The notes: a model not told the origin generated them from the sequence alone. Numbered from the stretch's first letter, positions 1 to 9,388 are shown. The stretch is 49,159 nucleotides of DNA from Blautia glucerasea (GCF_013304385.1 NZ_JAAITU010000034.1:1-49159), one strand, 5' to 3'. A program made the numbers and translations.

Positions 1-3000
1 CCTTGTTGGTCTTATTATTGTACATCTGCAGGGTAATGCCGTATCCAAGCATGGTGCCATAGACGATGTGGGAAGTATCCCCGCCTGCATCCTGGATCTT
101 CTTTACTTCTTCCTCTGTTGTCTCCTCACCGCTTTCCATATCAAAGTAGCTGGTATAAGCAAGCTGGGAGTTTCGCTTAAGGAGTATGTTGTATCTTGGT
201 GCCGCTGATACGGTCAGTGTTTTGGAGCTGCAGGATTTTGGATTCTGTTCATCCTCCTCATTTCCACCTACCCATGCGGTAAAGGAAGGCTTAAGCAGGT
301 CTCCGTTGTTCATGCCCTTCACACTGATGGCCAGGGTACGGTAAACCGTTCCCCCTTTATTTTCTTCCAACTCCCAGTAACCTCTTAAATACTGGGCATA
401 GCTTCCATCCGCCTGCTTCTGCTCATAAATATGATAGTATTTCATATTCATTTCAGAGAATGAAGCAAGGCTGCTGTCCACCGGAAGCTTCATTTCCACC
501 CACAGCTGTAAGGTGTCATTTGTTACAGATGGAGTACCATCCTGATTGCCTTCATCCTCTTCGTCTTTCCCGGTATCCTCCAAAGTAAAACGAAGATTAT
601 ATTTTACAGTATCAAAACTTCTCACGATCCCATTGGTATAGGAGCTGTCATTTCCCGGGCTCCATAAAACTGCCTGATCCCTCTCATACCACCTGCCGTC
701 ATGGCAGATCATCTTTAGAATATCACCGTTATACAGATAGTGATGACGCTGGGCCATCTGCTCCTGGGTTTCGCCCTCTGTGATTTCCTCCTGGGATTCA
801 TAGGTCTGGCTGTCCCTTTCATCCAGAAGCTGCTGGGCAGTCTTTTCATTTCCTGCACATTCCGTGTCAAAAACACCGCCGCCGTCCGATGTACCGTCTT
901 CATTCTTGGTGGTCTTTATCCCAATGGACTTGACCTGTACTGTACTATCCGGTCCCTTTACTTCTGCTTCCTTATATGTAACAGCCGTCAGCTTCAGATT
1001 ATTGCTCTGATCTACACCGCCGGTAATATAGTAACCATTGGTTACATCTGTGCCTTCCAGCTGATTTCCCTGGTAGGTATCATTTCTCCAGGCATTATAC
1101 TTTGTAGCATTGCCGTTATCCTCTGTCATGGCTGCTGCCTGGATCAGTGTGACAGAGGGCTTCTGGTTTACACTTACATTTTCGTAGTTTCCGGTTCCCT
1201 CATAAAGGGAAAAAATATCATTTCCGGTTCCGTCAACTGTGGATTTGTTTTCACACAACAGTCCTCCTGACAGGACAAAGCTGCCTGCATTTCCTACCTG
1301 GGGATTCTGTGCAAGGCCGCCGCCCTTCTCCGCCTGATTACCGGTGACGGAGCCGCCTGCCATCTTAATGGTTCCCCTGGTCTGATAAATAGCGCCGCCA
1401 TACACTGCCTGGTTTCCGGCGATCTTGGTGCCATCTAAAATATGCAGCTGGCCTTCATTATAAATGGCACCACCATTGACTGTAGCCTGGTTGTCGGAAA
1501 TCTGAGTATTACTCATCCAAACACTGGCAGCACCTCCTATATAAAATCCGCCGCCGTATCTTGCCTGATTTCCGGTGATCTCTCCGCCTTCCAAAACGCA
1601 TTTTCCACTGGTCAGGTAAATAGTTCCATAGTCGCCTACAACATTGTCTGCGATCTTTCCTCCGCTGATCCGCACAGTACCGCCTGTACTGTAAATAATA
1701 CCGCTTCCGGAATTGTATATAACTTTTGCTGCATTGTTGCAGATGGTTCCGCCTCTCATTTCAAAAAGACTGCTTCCTGTCCCTACAAAAACCGCAGCTC
1801 CAAAGGCAGCAACACATTCATTGATAGAAGCTGTTTTATCCAGGATAAAAGTACCGCCGCTGACAGCTACGCCTGCACCGCCACGATCGTTTTGTCTTGT
1901 AGGTGCTGAGCACATGCTGATCTGTCCGCTCTCCATAGTCACACAGCCGCCGGACAATACCAGAATACCACCGCCAATTTTGTCTGTGCTTCCTGAAATG
2001 GTTCCTGTCTCTTCTCCCGGATCCAGTCCTTCTGTCTTCTCATCCAGGATCCTAAGATCACCGGAACAGGTGATAGCAGTATCTGTACCCTGCAGCTTAT
2101 GCCCGTTCAGATTCAGCACTGCACTTACGCCGCCTGGAACCTGAATGCTTTCATTAATATCCTTGATCAGGAAAATCTCAGGCGCCTCAGCCTGGTACTT
2201 TCCTTCCTTTACAGCATTTACCGCCTGCTGAAGGGAGGTATATGCATCATAAGTACCAGCTTTATTCTTTATCTTTGCCACAGGCACCTTTGAAGTATAC
2301 TGAAGGGTAAGATAACAGGGCGTTGTTATCGGATCATAATTAATAGGATCTGTTATGGATGTCTTCTTTGTTTCATTGTACCAACAGATGCCATCTTTAT
2401 CCTCATCAGCCCCAAACATATCAGCTGCTGCAAACAGCTGGACTTTAGAATTCTTATAGGATTTATCATAATTTCCGCAAACATCCCTGCCGTAACCAGC
2501 CTGGTTCCCATACAGCTTGGCTGTGCTTCCGGCCTCTTCTGGCATCTTTAGTGTAAACCCTCCCATCACTAGGGAGACCCATACACCGCCACCATAGGTT
2601 GCCTTGTTATTACAGATCTGACCTCCGTCCATGGTAGCAACTGTGTTTTCAGAACATCCAACACCGCCGCCGTTCAATGCCTGGTTATTGATAATCTGTA
2701 CATCTCCAGTGATCTTTGCAGTTCGTGTAGACCAGAGTCTGGAGCCTTCCAGGTAGACACCTCCGCCTAAATTGGAGGCCTTATTGTCTGCGATCACACC
2801 ACCAGACAGGATCATCTGTGACAGCTGGGTACCAATACCTCCACCACTGCTGGCTGTATTTCCCAGGATCCTGGCTGGATTCTCCAGATAAACCTTGGTT
2901 ACCCCACCGCTCAAATAAATGCCTCCGCCACTGCCAGTGACTTTGTTATTCCTTACAACCACATCCGCAAAATGAATTTCAGAAGCGTTACTGTGAACTC

Positions 3001-6000
3001 TGATCCCACCGCCGTTGGAGGCGCTGTTATTTTCCACCAGTCCATTTACAGTAAGCGTTCCTACAGTACCGATCCACAAGCCTCCGCCAGCACTTGCCTT
3101 GTTATCATGGATCCATACCTCCTTCCCGATCACAGCCTGACCACCGGCTTCTGTACTAACACCCATGCCGCCACCATTGTAGGACCCATTAGAATAGAAT
3201 TCTCCTTTTTGGATTTCCAGCTTTTTGGTGCTGATAAAACTTGCACCTCCATAGTAGCTGTAGATGCCATATGGTCTTGTACTGTTATGATGGACCTGGC
3301 AGTCCTTTACCAGCAGCTCTCCTGCGCTTAAGGACAGACCGCCACCGTTTTTTGCCTGGTTATGATGGGCATCAATATTCTCTACTGTTAATTCTGTTAC
3401 CCGGACAGCATAGATCCCGCCTCCAGACCCGACTCCTTTATTATAGGAAACCTCCAGAGCTGGTCCGATCACAACCGTTTTGCAATTTTGTATATAAACA
3501 CCGGCTCCATCGGTAGCCGCTGTATTATGATGGATCTTTCCTCCGGAAATCCGGATCTGGGCGGCTGTATTTGATCCTTGGGTAAAGTCAGCGCTTACGC
3601 CACCGCCGTGGCCACCTGCTGTATTCTCACAGATCTCACCGCCTGATATCCGGATCTGGTTGGCAAGGTTAAAGGGCCTTCCCATATACACTCCGCCGCC
3701 ATCCTTTTCAGACTGATTATTCCAGATCTTTCCATCAGTCATAATAAAGGAAGATGGGGTGTTGGAACGGATACTGTACAATGCTATACCGCCGCCATAA
3801 ACAGCCTGGTTTCCTGTGATCTCTCCACCGCTGATGGTAACGGAAGCATCCTGATCTGCATAAATGCCGCCGCCATAATTTACACCGGAAAAGCCTGTGA
3901 TCACGCCGCCCTTTAAGGTAAAGGCTCCTCCTTCTCTTACAAAGACGCCTCTGTTGCCGGTAACACCTTTTGCCGGCTGGATCCTGCCGCCCTGGTCCGG
4001 ATCCGGATTGGTGTCAGGATGACCTGTGGTACTGTCTACTTCCAGCTTTCCTCTTATATCCAGTACATTTTCCTGTGAAGAGTATAATGTATATCCATTT
4101 AAGTCCAGGATCACATCCTTGTCCTTTCCGATCTGGACACTTTCATCACAATCCTTAAGAAGATAAATCCTTTGTCCATCTGCTGCTGCTTGAACAGCCT
4201 CCTGAACAGATGGGAAATTCTGCTCCTGGCCGCTTTCATCCAGGATCTGGGCTGCATCACTTGAAATCAGCTCCTCCTTGTACCATGCATAAAGATTGCA
4301 AGGCTGTTCCAGGCTGGCAACTCCGATCTCTTCTTTATATACCTGATCGTTTTCACAATCATACCAGCAATTATAAGCTTCCGGCTTCATAGAGGAAGCA
4401 GACAACAGGGTAAGATTCACCCCCTTCACTGCATACACATCACTTTTTCCAAAGGACCATTGGTTGCCATATATGGTCCCACCAGTTACCGAGACAATGC
4501 TTCTGTCCTCTGCGCGGATACCGCCGCCGATACCGCTTGTAGTATTGTCTGTGATGGCTCCTCCTGTTACATATAAGCTGGCCCATGAGGCACCAATTCC
4601 GCCACCGCCCCAGCTTGAACTGGCATTGGAGGTTGTATTGCCGGATATTTCGCCGCCGGAGATATGACAGACTGCATGATCCCGTATACGGATACCTCCG
4701 CCGCAAGCGGCTGTATTCCCGGTGATCTTTCCTCCTTCAATATTGATGTTGGCACTGCCCCAGGCATAGATACCGCCTCCATGGTCAGCACTATTCCCGG
4801 TGATCTCTCCTCCGGTCATCCGAAATGATCCTTGCCAAACAGAGATGGCAGAAGCTTTGTTCTTCGTAATCCTGCCTCCATGCATCACAAAGGAACTGTC
4901 CTTGTACTTTACATAAATGCCACCGCCGCTGGCACTTGGGCCAATGGTGCCCCCATTCATGATCAGACTGCCGTTTTCCAGATAAAAGCAGCCGCCTCTG
5001 CCATCCGTAGCTGGTGTTCCACCGGTAATCCATCCTGTCTGGTCTTCACTGCTGTCCTCCAGGGTCATTTCTCCCTTTACTGTAAACACAGGAGTATTCG
5101 TCTTCCCGCTTCCCTGAATGGTATTTCCGTTCAGGTCAAAGCAGATACTGGTTCCCTTAGGAATCTGTACAGACTCCTGAACATCTTTTAAAAGGGTGAT
5201 CCTGTGAAGCTGTCCATCTCCTGCCGCCTCTGTAACTGCATCTACAGCAGCCTGAACCGTTGCATACTCCTGGGAATCATCCAGACGGGCTACTGTCTTT
5301 ACTTCCGGATCAGAATAAAGGAAGGTATACTGATAAATCTTTGTCCGATTAGTTGTATCCAGCTGAAGGCCTGTTGTATTCTTTGTACCGTCAGCCTCAT
5401 CGTACCAGGCGATTCCAGGCGTACCAATGGCAGAAGTCATCTGATCGGCTGAGGGCAGGCTGACCACAGGGGTATAATAAACAGGATTGCTGCCATTATT
5501 CACAGTCAGGGTGGCTGCCACATACAGATCCTGTCCGCCAGGAACAGTACCGGTACCTGGTGCCTGATTATCAGAAATCACCGCTTCCTTCTCGATTATA
5601 AGCTCCGGATTTAAAGCATTGGATGTCCATACATAAACACCGCCGCCAAGTCGATTTGCCTGATTCTCACTGATCACACCGCCACTGATCTGGACAGTAC
5701 CTCCTACCAGGCTGACTGCGCCTCCATGGACAGCACGATTATTATGGATCTGTACGTTTCCTGTAATGGTCAGATTTCTGCCATTTTCAAGAAGATATGC
5801 ACATCCTCCTGTACTGGATGCCTGGTTGTTGGTGATCTCTCCACCGGAGAGAATACCGCTGCCACATAAAGCACCTCCACCGTTGCTGGTAGTATTATCT
5901 TTGATCACTCCACCATTCATGTACAGAGTGCCTCGTACACCACCGCCTGCTCCGGCTGAGTAATTACCGGAGATCTCTCCTTCATTTAAGGTTACTGTTC

Positions 6001-7963
6001 CGGCAATGCCGCCGCCTCCACTGCCTCCACTGGCTGTATTTCCACAGACGAATCCTCCGTTCATAACAAGAGAGCCTTGTACTCCGCCACCGTAACCGGC
6101 TGTATTCCCCTGGATCCTGGCCTGGTCAGACATGGTAACATTTCCATTGATACCGCCGCCATTTCCACTTGTCTTATTATCAGCAACCTTCACATCTCCG
6201 GAAAGGATCGCCGTTGAGATAAAGCCGCCTCCGCCATATGAACCGGCATAATTCCTGCTGATGCTGCCGCCACTGGCGATCAGCTTGCCTGCATTTAAGA
6301 AAAAGCCGCCGCCATAAGGCGATGATCCACCTGTTGCCTGATTATCAGAAATCTCACCACCGGTCATCTCAACATTTGCGTAGACACCATAAATACCGCC
6401 GCCATGATACCAGGATTTATTGCCATGAACCAGGGTTCCCTCCCGGATCTGCACCTGACAATAATTTCCCATGGCAATACCGCCACCGGCACCAACGGTT
6501 TCATTGTCCAGGATCTGTACTCCTGAAAGAACTACATTTGCATAATTGCTGATCCACATACCGCCGCCCAGGTGAGTTTCCGATTCATAATAATTAAAAA
6601 CATCATCTGTCAGTGTATTTCCCTGAATGGTACCTCCGGTAAGACTGGCCTGGGCTGATTTCTTATCCGTACTGTTCAGGTACAGACCACCGCCATGGGT
6701 CACTGCCTGATTATAAGATACCTCTCCGGATACCATAGTGAAATGGACCGGCTCCTGAATCTGAACACCACCGCCGCTGACACCGGCTGTATTTTGGGAA
6801 ATAGTCAGGCCGTCAAAGATCAATTCATTTCCCACATCCGATACACTGTGGATGTAAAGACCGCCCCCGTTGTGGTCCGCATGATTCTCTGTGATGGCAA
6901 TACCACTGCCCCAGGTGATGGTCTCACTGTCATCCTTCTGGATGTACACACCGCCTCCATTTAGTGCAGCCTTATTCCCGGTAATGGCACCATTTTTATA
7001 GGAAAGATTACTTGTGCGATAGACCCATACACCGCCACCGCTGATACCGGAACAGTTGTCATAGATCCTGCCGCCATTCATAGATAAGCCGGCGCCATCA
7101 CTTACATACACACCACCGCCTCGGCCTGATGCCGAATATCCGGTGATCTGTGACCCTTCTCCTAGGATCAGACGGCCGCCATAGCATACAAATACACCTC
7201 TTGTATTCTCATTGCCAAGAGAAGATGCACTGCCGGATAAGCTGCCGTTCTTCAGGGTAAGCTGCCCATATACTGTAATATTATTGGTATCCTTGCCAGC
7301 CTCTGCGGCAGACTTATCTACCGTCAGGGTGTGGCCATTCAGATCCATTACAATATCCATCCCCCGAGGGATCAGAAGATTCTCTTCTACTGTAGCCGGA
7401 AAGCTGTCGTCAAGGCTTATGGTAAGTGTTGTAGATCCTGCCTTCCTTGCTTCCTCGATCTGATACTGAATGGTGCCTTCCTTTACATCTGCAGGAGCAT
7501 CCAGAAAAGTGGTATCTGCTGTCTCTTCATGATTATCAACAAGCACACCATCTCCATCAGTAAAAACGTCTTCGATCTGAGACGTATTCCCTTCACTGTC
7601 CTGTGCAGAACTATCTTCCACCCGAGAAATATCTCCCTCGCTGCCTGATGTAGAAATATCTTCCACCTGGGCCGGATCTTCCTCTCTGTCCGGTATAGAA
7701 ATATCTTCCACCTGGGTGGTATCTCCCTCGCTGTCTGATGCAGGAATCTGCCCGGCATTGAAGGTATCTGCATTGCTGCCTGATGCAGAAATGTCTTCCA
7801 CCTGGGTGGTATCCTCCACGTCACTGTTTACAGACACCTGGTAATCTTGCCCATAATCCAGCGTAGCTGCAGACAACCCAGTGCCCTGGCTTCCTATTGC
7901 GATTGCAAACGTCAAAAACCAGGACATCCCTTTTTTAAAAGATCTCCAATGGTTATTTTTCAT
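1..7963 (-). CDS. Giant secreted beta-helix adhesin-like surface protein (C-terminus outside window)
   Basis: The frame is open from an ATG at 7963 to the window edge, about 2,654 codons with no stop, so the 3' end is missing. A basic N-terminus and hydrophobic core (residues ~1-33, ending SAA) form a signal peptide. Residues ~52-139 are a Thr/Glu/Asp-rich repeat. Four modules follow. Each has a head of the type LLKDV.ESV.IP.G...DLNG (near residues 180-215, 910-960, 1255-1310 and 1905-1970) and then a long run of short repeats with GGGIY/GGGVYV and ISGGEITGN motifs, typical of right-handed parallel beta-helix (pectate-lyase-like) adhesins. The last ~400 residues in the window are charged and not helix-like. 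A surface adhesion or glycan-binding role is inferred from the fold. The ATG follows AAAAGGAG and a strong promoter. An anchor (LPXTG or cell-wall repeats) would be off the edge. Confidence 0.85.
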   Translation of the reverse strand, partial: MKNNHWRSFKKGMSWFLTFAIAIGSQGTGLSAATLDYGQDYQVSVNSDVEDTTQVEDISASGSNADTFNAGQIPASDSEGDTTQVEDISIPDREEDPAQVEDISTSGSEGDISRVEDSSAQDSEGNTSQIEDVFTDGDGVLVDNHEETADTTFLDAPADVKEGTIQYQIEEARKAGSTTLTISLDDSFPATVEENLLIPRGMDIVMDLNGHTLTVDKSAAEAGKDTNNITVYGQLTLKNGSLSGSASSLGNENTRGVFVCYGGRLILGEGSQITGYSASGRGGGVYVSDGAGLSMNGGRIYDNCSGISGGGVWVYRTSNLSYKNGAITGNKAALNGGGVYIQKDDSETITWGSGIAITENHADHNGGGLYIHSVSDVGNELIFDGLTISQNTAGVSGGGVQIQEPVHFTMVSGEVSYNQAVTHGGGLYLNSTDKKSAQASLTGGTIQGNTLTDDVFNYYESETHLGGGMWISNYANVVLSGVQILDNETVGAGGGIAMGNYCQVQIREGTLVHGNKSWYHGGGIYGVYANVEMTGGEISDNQATGGSSPYGGGFFLNAGKLIASGGSISRNYAGSYGGGGFISTAILSGDVKVADNKTSGNGGGINGNVTMSDQARIQGNTAGYGGGVQGSLVMNGGFVCGNTASGGSGGGGIAGTVTLNEGEISGNYSAGAGGGVRGTLYMNGGVIKDNTTSNGGGALCGSGILSGGEITNNQASSTGGCAYLLENGRNLTITGNVQIHNNRAVHGGAVSLVGGTVQISGGVISENQANRLGGGVYVWTSNALNPELIIEKEAVISDNQAPGTGTVPGGQDLYVAATLTVNNGSNPVYYTPVVSLPSADQMTSAIGTPGIAWYDEADGTKNTTGLQLDTTNRTKIYQYTFLYSDPEVKTVARLDDSQEYATVQAAVDAVTEAAGDGQLHRITLLKDVQESVQIPKGTSICFDLNGNTIQGSGKTNTPVFTVKGEMTLEDSSEDQTGWITGGTPATDGRGGCFYLENGSLIMNGGTIGPSASGGGIYVKYKDSSFVMHGGRITKNKASAISVWQGSFRMTGGEITGNSADHGGGIYAWGSANINIEGGKITGNTAACGGGIRIRDHAVCHISGGEISGNTTSNASSSWGGGGIGASWASLYVTGGAITDNTTSGIGGGIRAEDRSIVSVTGGTIYGNQWSFGKSDVYAVKGVNLTLLSASSMKPEAYNCWYDCENDQVYKEEIGVASLEQPCNLYAWYKEELISSDAAQILDESGQEQNFPSVQEAVQAAADGQRIYLLKDCDESVQIGKDKDVILDLNGYTLYSSQENVLDIRGKLEVDSTTGHPDTNPDPDQGGRIQPAKGVTGNRGVFVREGGAFTLKGGVITGFSGVNYGGGIYADQDASVTISGGEITGNQAVYGGGIALYSIRSNTPSSFIMTDGKIWNNQSEKDGGGVYMGRPFNLANQIRISGGEICENTAGGHGGGVSADFTQGSNTAAQIRISGGKIHHNTAATDGAGVYIQNCKTVVIGPALEVSYNKGVGSGGGIYAVRVTELTVENIDAHHNQAKNGGGLSLSAGELLVKDCQVHHNSTRPYGIYSYYGGASFISTKKLEIQKGEFYSNGSYNGGGMGVSTEAGGQAVIGKEVWIHDNKASAGGGLWIGTVGTLTVNGLVENNSASNGGGIRVHSNASEIHFADVVVRNNKVTGSGGGIYLSGGVTKVYLENPARILGNTASSGGGIGTQLSQMILSGGVIADNKASNLGGGVYLEGSRLWSTRTAKITGDVQIINNQALNGGGVGCSENTVATMDGGQICNNKATYGGGVWVSLVMGGFTLKMPEEAGSTAKLYGNQAGYGRDVCGNYDKSYKNSKVQLFAAADMFGADEDKDGICWYNETKKTSITDPINYDPITTPCYLTLQYTSKVPVAKIKNKAGTYDAYTSLQQAVNAVKEGKYQAEAPEIFLIKDINESIQVPGGVSAVLNLNGHKLQGTDTAITCSGDLRILDEKTEGLDPGEETGTISGSTDKIGGGILVLSGGCVTMESGQISMCSAPTRQNDRGGAGVAVSGGTFILDKTASINECVAAFGAAVFVGTGSSLFEMRGGTICNNAAKVIYNSGSGIIYSTGGTVRISGGKIADNVVGDYGTIYLTSGKCVLEGGEITGNQARYGGGFYIGGAASVWMSNTQISDNQATVNGGAIYNEGQLHILDGTKIAGNQAVYGGAIYQTRGTIKMAGGSVTGNQAEKGGGLAQNPQVGNAGSFVLSGGLLCENKSTVDGTGNDIFSLYEGTGNYENVSVNQKPSVTLIQAAAMTEDNGNATKYNAWRNDTYQGNQLEGTDVTNGYYITGGVDQSNNLKLTAVTYKEAEVKGPDSTVQVKSIGIKTTKNEDGTSDGGGVFDTECAGNEKTAQQLLDERDSQTYESQEEITEGETQEQMAQRHHYLYNGDILKMICHDGRWYERDQAVLWSPGNDSSYTNGIVRSFDTVKYNLRFTLEDTGKDEEDEGNQDGTPSVTNDTLQLWVEMKLPVDSSLASFSEMNMKYYHIYEQKQADGSYAQYLRGYWELEENKGGTVYRTLAISVKGMNNGDLLKPSFTAWVGGNEEDEQNPKSCSSKTLTVSAAPRYNILLKRNSQLAYTSYFDMESGEETTEEEVKKIQDAGGDTSHIVYGTMLGYGITLQMYNNKTNK
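7547..7810 (-). repeat. 45-bp coding tandem repeat near the adhesin N-terminus
   Basis: Residues ~52-139 of the adhesin consist of six degenerate 15-residue units. Representative units are TTQVEDISIPDREED, PAQVEDISTSGSEGD and ISRVEDSSAQDSEGN. The period is exactly 45 bp. The acidic, Ser/Thr-rich composition suggests a flexible stalk between the signal peptide and the first beta-helix. Confidence 0.85.
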
Positions 7964-7995
7964 ACACTTATGCTCCTTTTTAATATCATCCCTCG

Positions 7996-8017
7996 CCTGT
8001 TTCCCCCATGAAACAGG
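7996..8017 (-). other. Hairpin in the adhesin 5' leader
   Basis: CCTGTTTC (7996-8003) pairs perfectly with GAAACAGG (8010-8017) across a 6-nt loop. It lies in the transcribed leader about 30 nt upstream of the adhesin ribosome site. No T-run follows, so it is not a terminator. It may stabilise the mRNA or affect translation. Confidence 0.5.
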
Positions 8018-8054
8018 TCTGATACTGCCCTTTCTTCCTCAGTTTTATATGTTG

Positions 8055-8083
8055 ATTTTACTATTCTGAGAAATTATTGTCAA
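8055..8083 (-). promoter_or_regulatory. Promoter of the giant adhesin gene
   Basis: On the minus strand a perfect -35 TTGACA (8083-8078) is followed by a 17-nt spacer and TAAAAT (8060-8055). This implies a leader of roughly 85 nt before the ATG at 7963. Confidence 0.75.
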
Positions 8084-8213
8084 TTAAGATTCACCATTCC
8101 GAAACTGTAAATGCCAAATATCGTGATTATAATCAATTTTTATAGCATCAAATCCAACAAAATAACGAAAACATTATAACGAATAAAGAATCAAGTCTAC
8201 TATTACAGAACAT

Positions 8214-8243
8214 AAAAAACCGGCAGGAAATCATTCCCACCGG
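8214..8243 (-). terminator. Rho-independent terminator of the bioY-DUF1284 operon
   Basis: Read on the minus strand, CCGG.GGAA pairs with TTCC.CCGG around a short loop and is followed by a run of T. The hairpin loop contains the stop codon of the DUF1284 gene (8233-8231), so the terminator begins inside the coding region. Confidence 0.8.
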
Positions 8244-8641
8244 CTTTTCACCTGATCGCAGATACTGCCCCATTGACAGTCCCCGCATATCTCTGTTCTT
8301 TTTCCAGGTGCAAGGATTTTATCCTGCACTTTTTCCACAAACTCCCTGAAAGGAAGCTGCTGTCCTTCTTCAAATCCGCAGTAAGCAAGCACGCTGCGGT
8401 CAAATCTTTGCACTTTCCTGCCTGCTTCGCAGCCTTGTACCAGATTATTTGGACATGCACTGCAGATCTCATCCTCCTGCAGGGTCAGCTGTACGCTGGC
8501 ACCTGCAAGAAATTTCTCAAGCATTTCTTCCATATGTATGGTAAAGCCATCACTGTAGCCTTTTCCCACAAAATAGGCAAGACACATCCCATGATGGGGA
8601 CGTAATGCCACAGGCTTTTCCTTACTACTGCATTGGCACAT
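8231..8641 (-). CDS. DUF1284 domain protein
   Basis: This is a 136-residue protein starting MCQCSSKEKPVALRPHH. It contains the LRPHHGMCLAYFVGKGYSDGF segment that marks DUF1284, followed by cysteine pairs (ICSACPNN, later EICGDCQWGSIC) that could bind a metal or Fe-S cluster. The function is unknown. The ATG at 8641 was chosen over an in-frame one at 8701 because it follows AGAAAGG and because the longer form would add 20 residues encoded wholly within the end of bioY. The start overlaps the 3' end of bioY by 17 nt, so the two are probably translationally coupled. Whether it acts in biotin metabolism cannot be told from sequence. Confidence 0.8.
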   Translation of the reverse strand: MCQCSSKEKPVALRPHHGMCLAYFVGKGYSDGFTIHMEEMLEKFLAGASVQLTLQEDEICSACPNNLVQGCEAGRKVQRFDRSVLAYCGFEEGQQLPFREFVEKVQDKILAPGKRTEICGDCQWGSICDQVKSRWE

Positions 8642-9182
8642 ATTTCCGAACCTTTCTGGAAAGAACAAATGCCAATGCGATCTTAACCAGATCCGGAACA
8701 ATAAACGGAATCACACACCAGCTAAGAACGGTTCCCAGTCCGACGGCACCGGTTGTCCGCGCATATACCACCATAAACCAGATGGTTCCCAGTGCATAGC
8801 ATACCAGCAGTCCGATCACCATGGAAATGATCTGTACAACAGGTTTTTTTCCCAATACTTTTTCAATGCCCCACATTACCAGTGCTGAAAAAAGGAATCC
8901 AACGATATAACCGCCGGTAGTGTTTAACAGGACCCCGATACCGCCTGAAAATCCTGCAAATACCGGTACACCTACTACGCCTAGTAAAATGTATACAAGA
9001 ACAGCAAGGGTTCCTCTTTTGCCTCCCAGAACCCCAACTGCCATAAATACGCCAAAGGTCTGCAGGGTAAATGGTACAGTCATTGGTATGGAAATCCAGG
9101 AACATACTGCCATTACTACCGCAAAAATAGCAATATAAGCCAGATCGTAAGTTTTTGTTTTGGTAGCTGCAACTGAGCTCAT
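8625..9182 (-). CDS. bioY: BioY, biotin-specific S component of an ECF transporter
   Basis: This is a 185-residue integral membrane protein with about six hydrophobic helices. It carries the BioY hallmarks: SIPMTVPFTLQTFGV near the first loop, VYILLGVVGVPVFAGFSGG, and GGYIVGFL. BioY binds biotin and works alone or with an EcfA/EcfT energising module, which is not in this window. The start at 9182 (MSSVAATKTK) was chosen over the longer in-frame start because AGGAGG lies 7 nt upstream. It matters here because the fatty-acid operon in the same window needs biotin on AccB. A promoter, a folded leader and three upstream direct repeats precede it. No bioA/B/D/F genes are visible, consistent with uptake of biotin. 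Confidence 0.93.
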   Translation of the reverse strand: MSSVAATKTKTYDLAYIAIFAVVMAVCSWISIPMTVPFTLQTFGVFMAVGVLGGKRGTLAVLVYILLGVVGVPVFAGFSGGIGVLLNTTGGYIVGFLFSALVMWGIEKVLGKKPVVQIISMVIGLLVCYALGTIWFMVVYARTTGAVGLGTVLSWCVIPFIVPDLVKIALAFVLSRKVRKYVPMQ

Positions 9183-9210
9183 AAAAAAATCCTCCTGATG
9201 AATGAATAGA

Positions 9211-9264
9211 TTTTGGTAACTGTTCAAAGCCCTTACGGGATGCTATCTGCTGAGCAGTTACAAA
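9211..9264 (-). promoter_or_regulatory. Structured 5' leader of bioY
   Basis: GTAACTG (9216-9222) and CAGTTAC (9255-9261) form a 7-bp outer stem, extendable by AAA/TTT with one bulged base. The 32-nt interior on the minus strand contains CCC-GUAA-GGG, a GNRA-capped hairpin flanked by AG/CU. It lies between the bioY promoter and its ribosome site. No known riboswitch class was recognised. It may be a cis-regulatory RNA or a repressor site with spaced half-sites. Confidence 0.45.
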
Positions 9265-9278
9265 TTTTGTACATTGAA

Positions 9279-9307
9279 AATCTATCACACACCAAGAGGA
9301 ATGTCAA
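9279..9307 (-). promoter_or_regulatory. Promoter of bioY
   Basis: The minus strand has a perfect TTGACA (9307-9302), a 17-nt spacer and TAGATT (9284-9279). The predicted transcript start near 9271 gives a ~90-nt leader. Confidence 0.7.
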
Positions 9308-9324
9308 CCAAATTTTTATACAGG

Positions 9325-9378
9325 GTTTACAATTGTGTTCGTATTCAGTTTACAATCAGATTGCTTTTAGGTTTACAG
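9325..9378. promoter_or_regulatory. Three direct repeats of GTTTACA spaced 23 bp, upstream of bioY
   Basis: GTTTACAA occurs at 9325-9332 and 9348-9355, and GTTTACAG at 9371-9378, all in the same orientation with an exact 23-bp period. They sit just upstream of the bioY -35 box. TTGTAAAC resembles half-sites of the biotin repressor BirA, but BirA normally uses inverted half-sites, so the regulator is uncertain. Confidence 0.5.
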
Positions 9379-9388
9379 TGAACATCCC

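Noticed and set aside
740..1270. Plus-strand reading frames opposite the giant adhesin (also 1442-1909, 2972-3331, 4832-5191 and others)
   Set aside because: They are mirror frames of a repetitive coding strand, have no ribosome sites, and their translations show no family motifs. The minus-strand frame is continuous and has clear beta-helix repeats.
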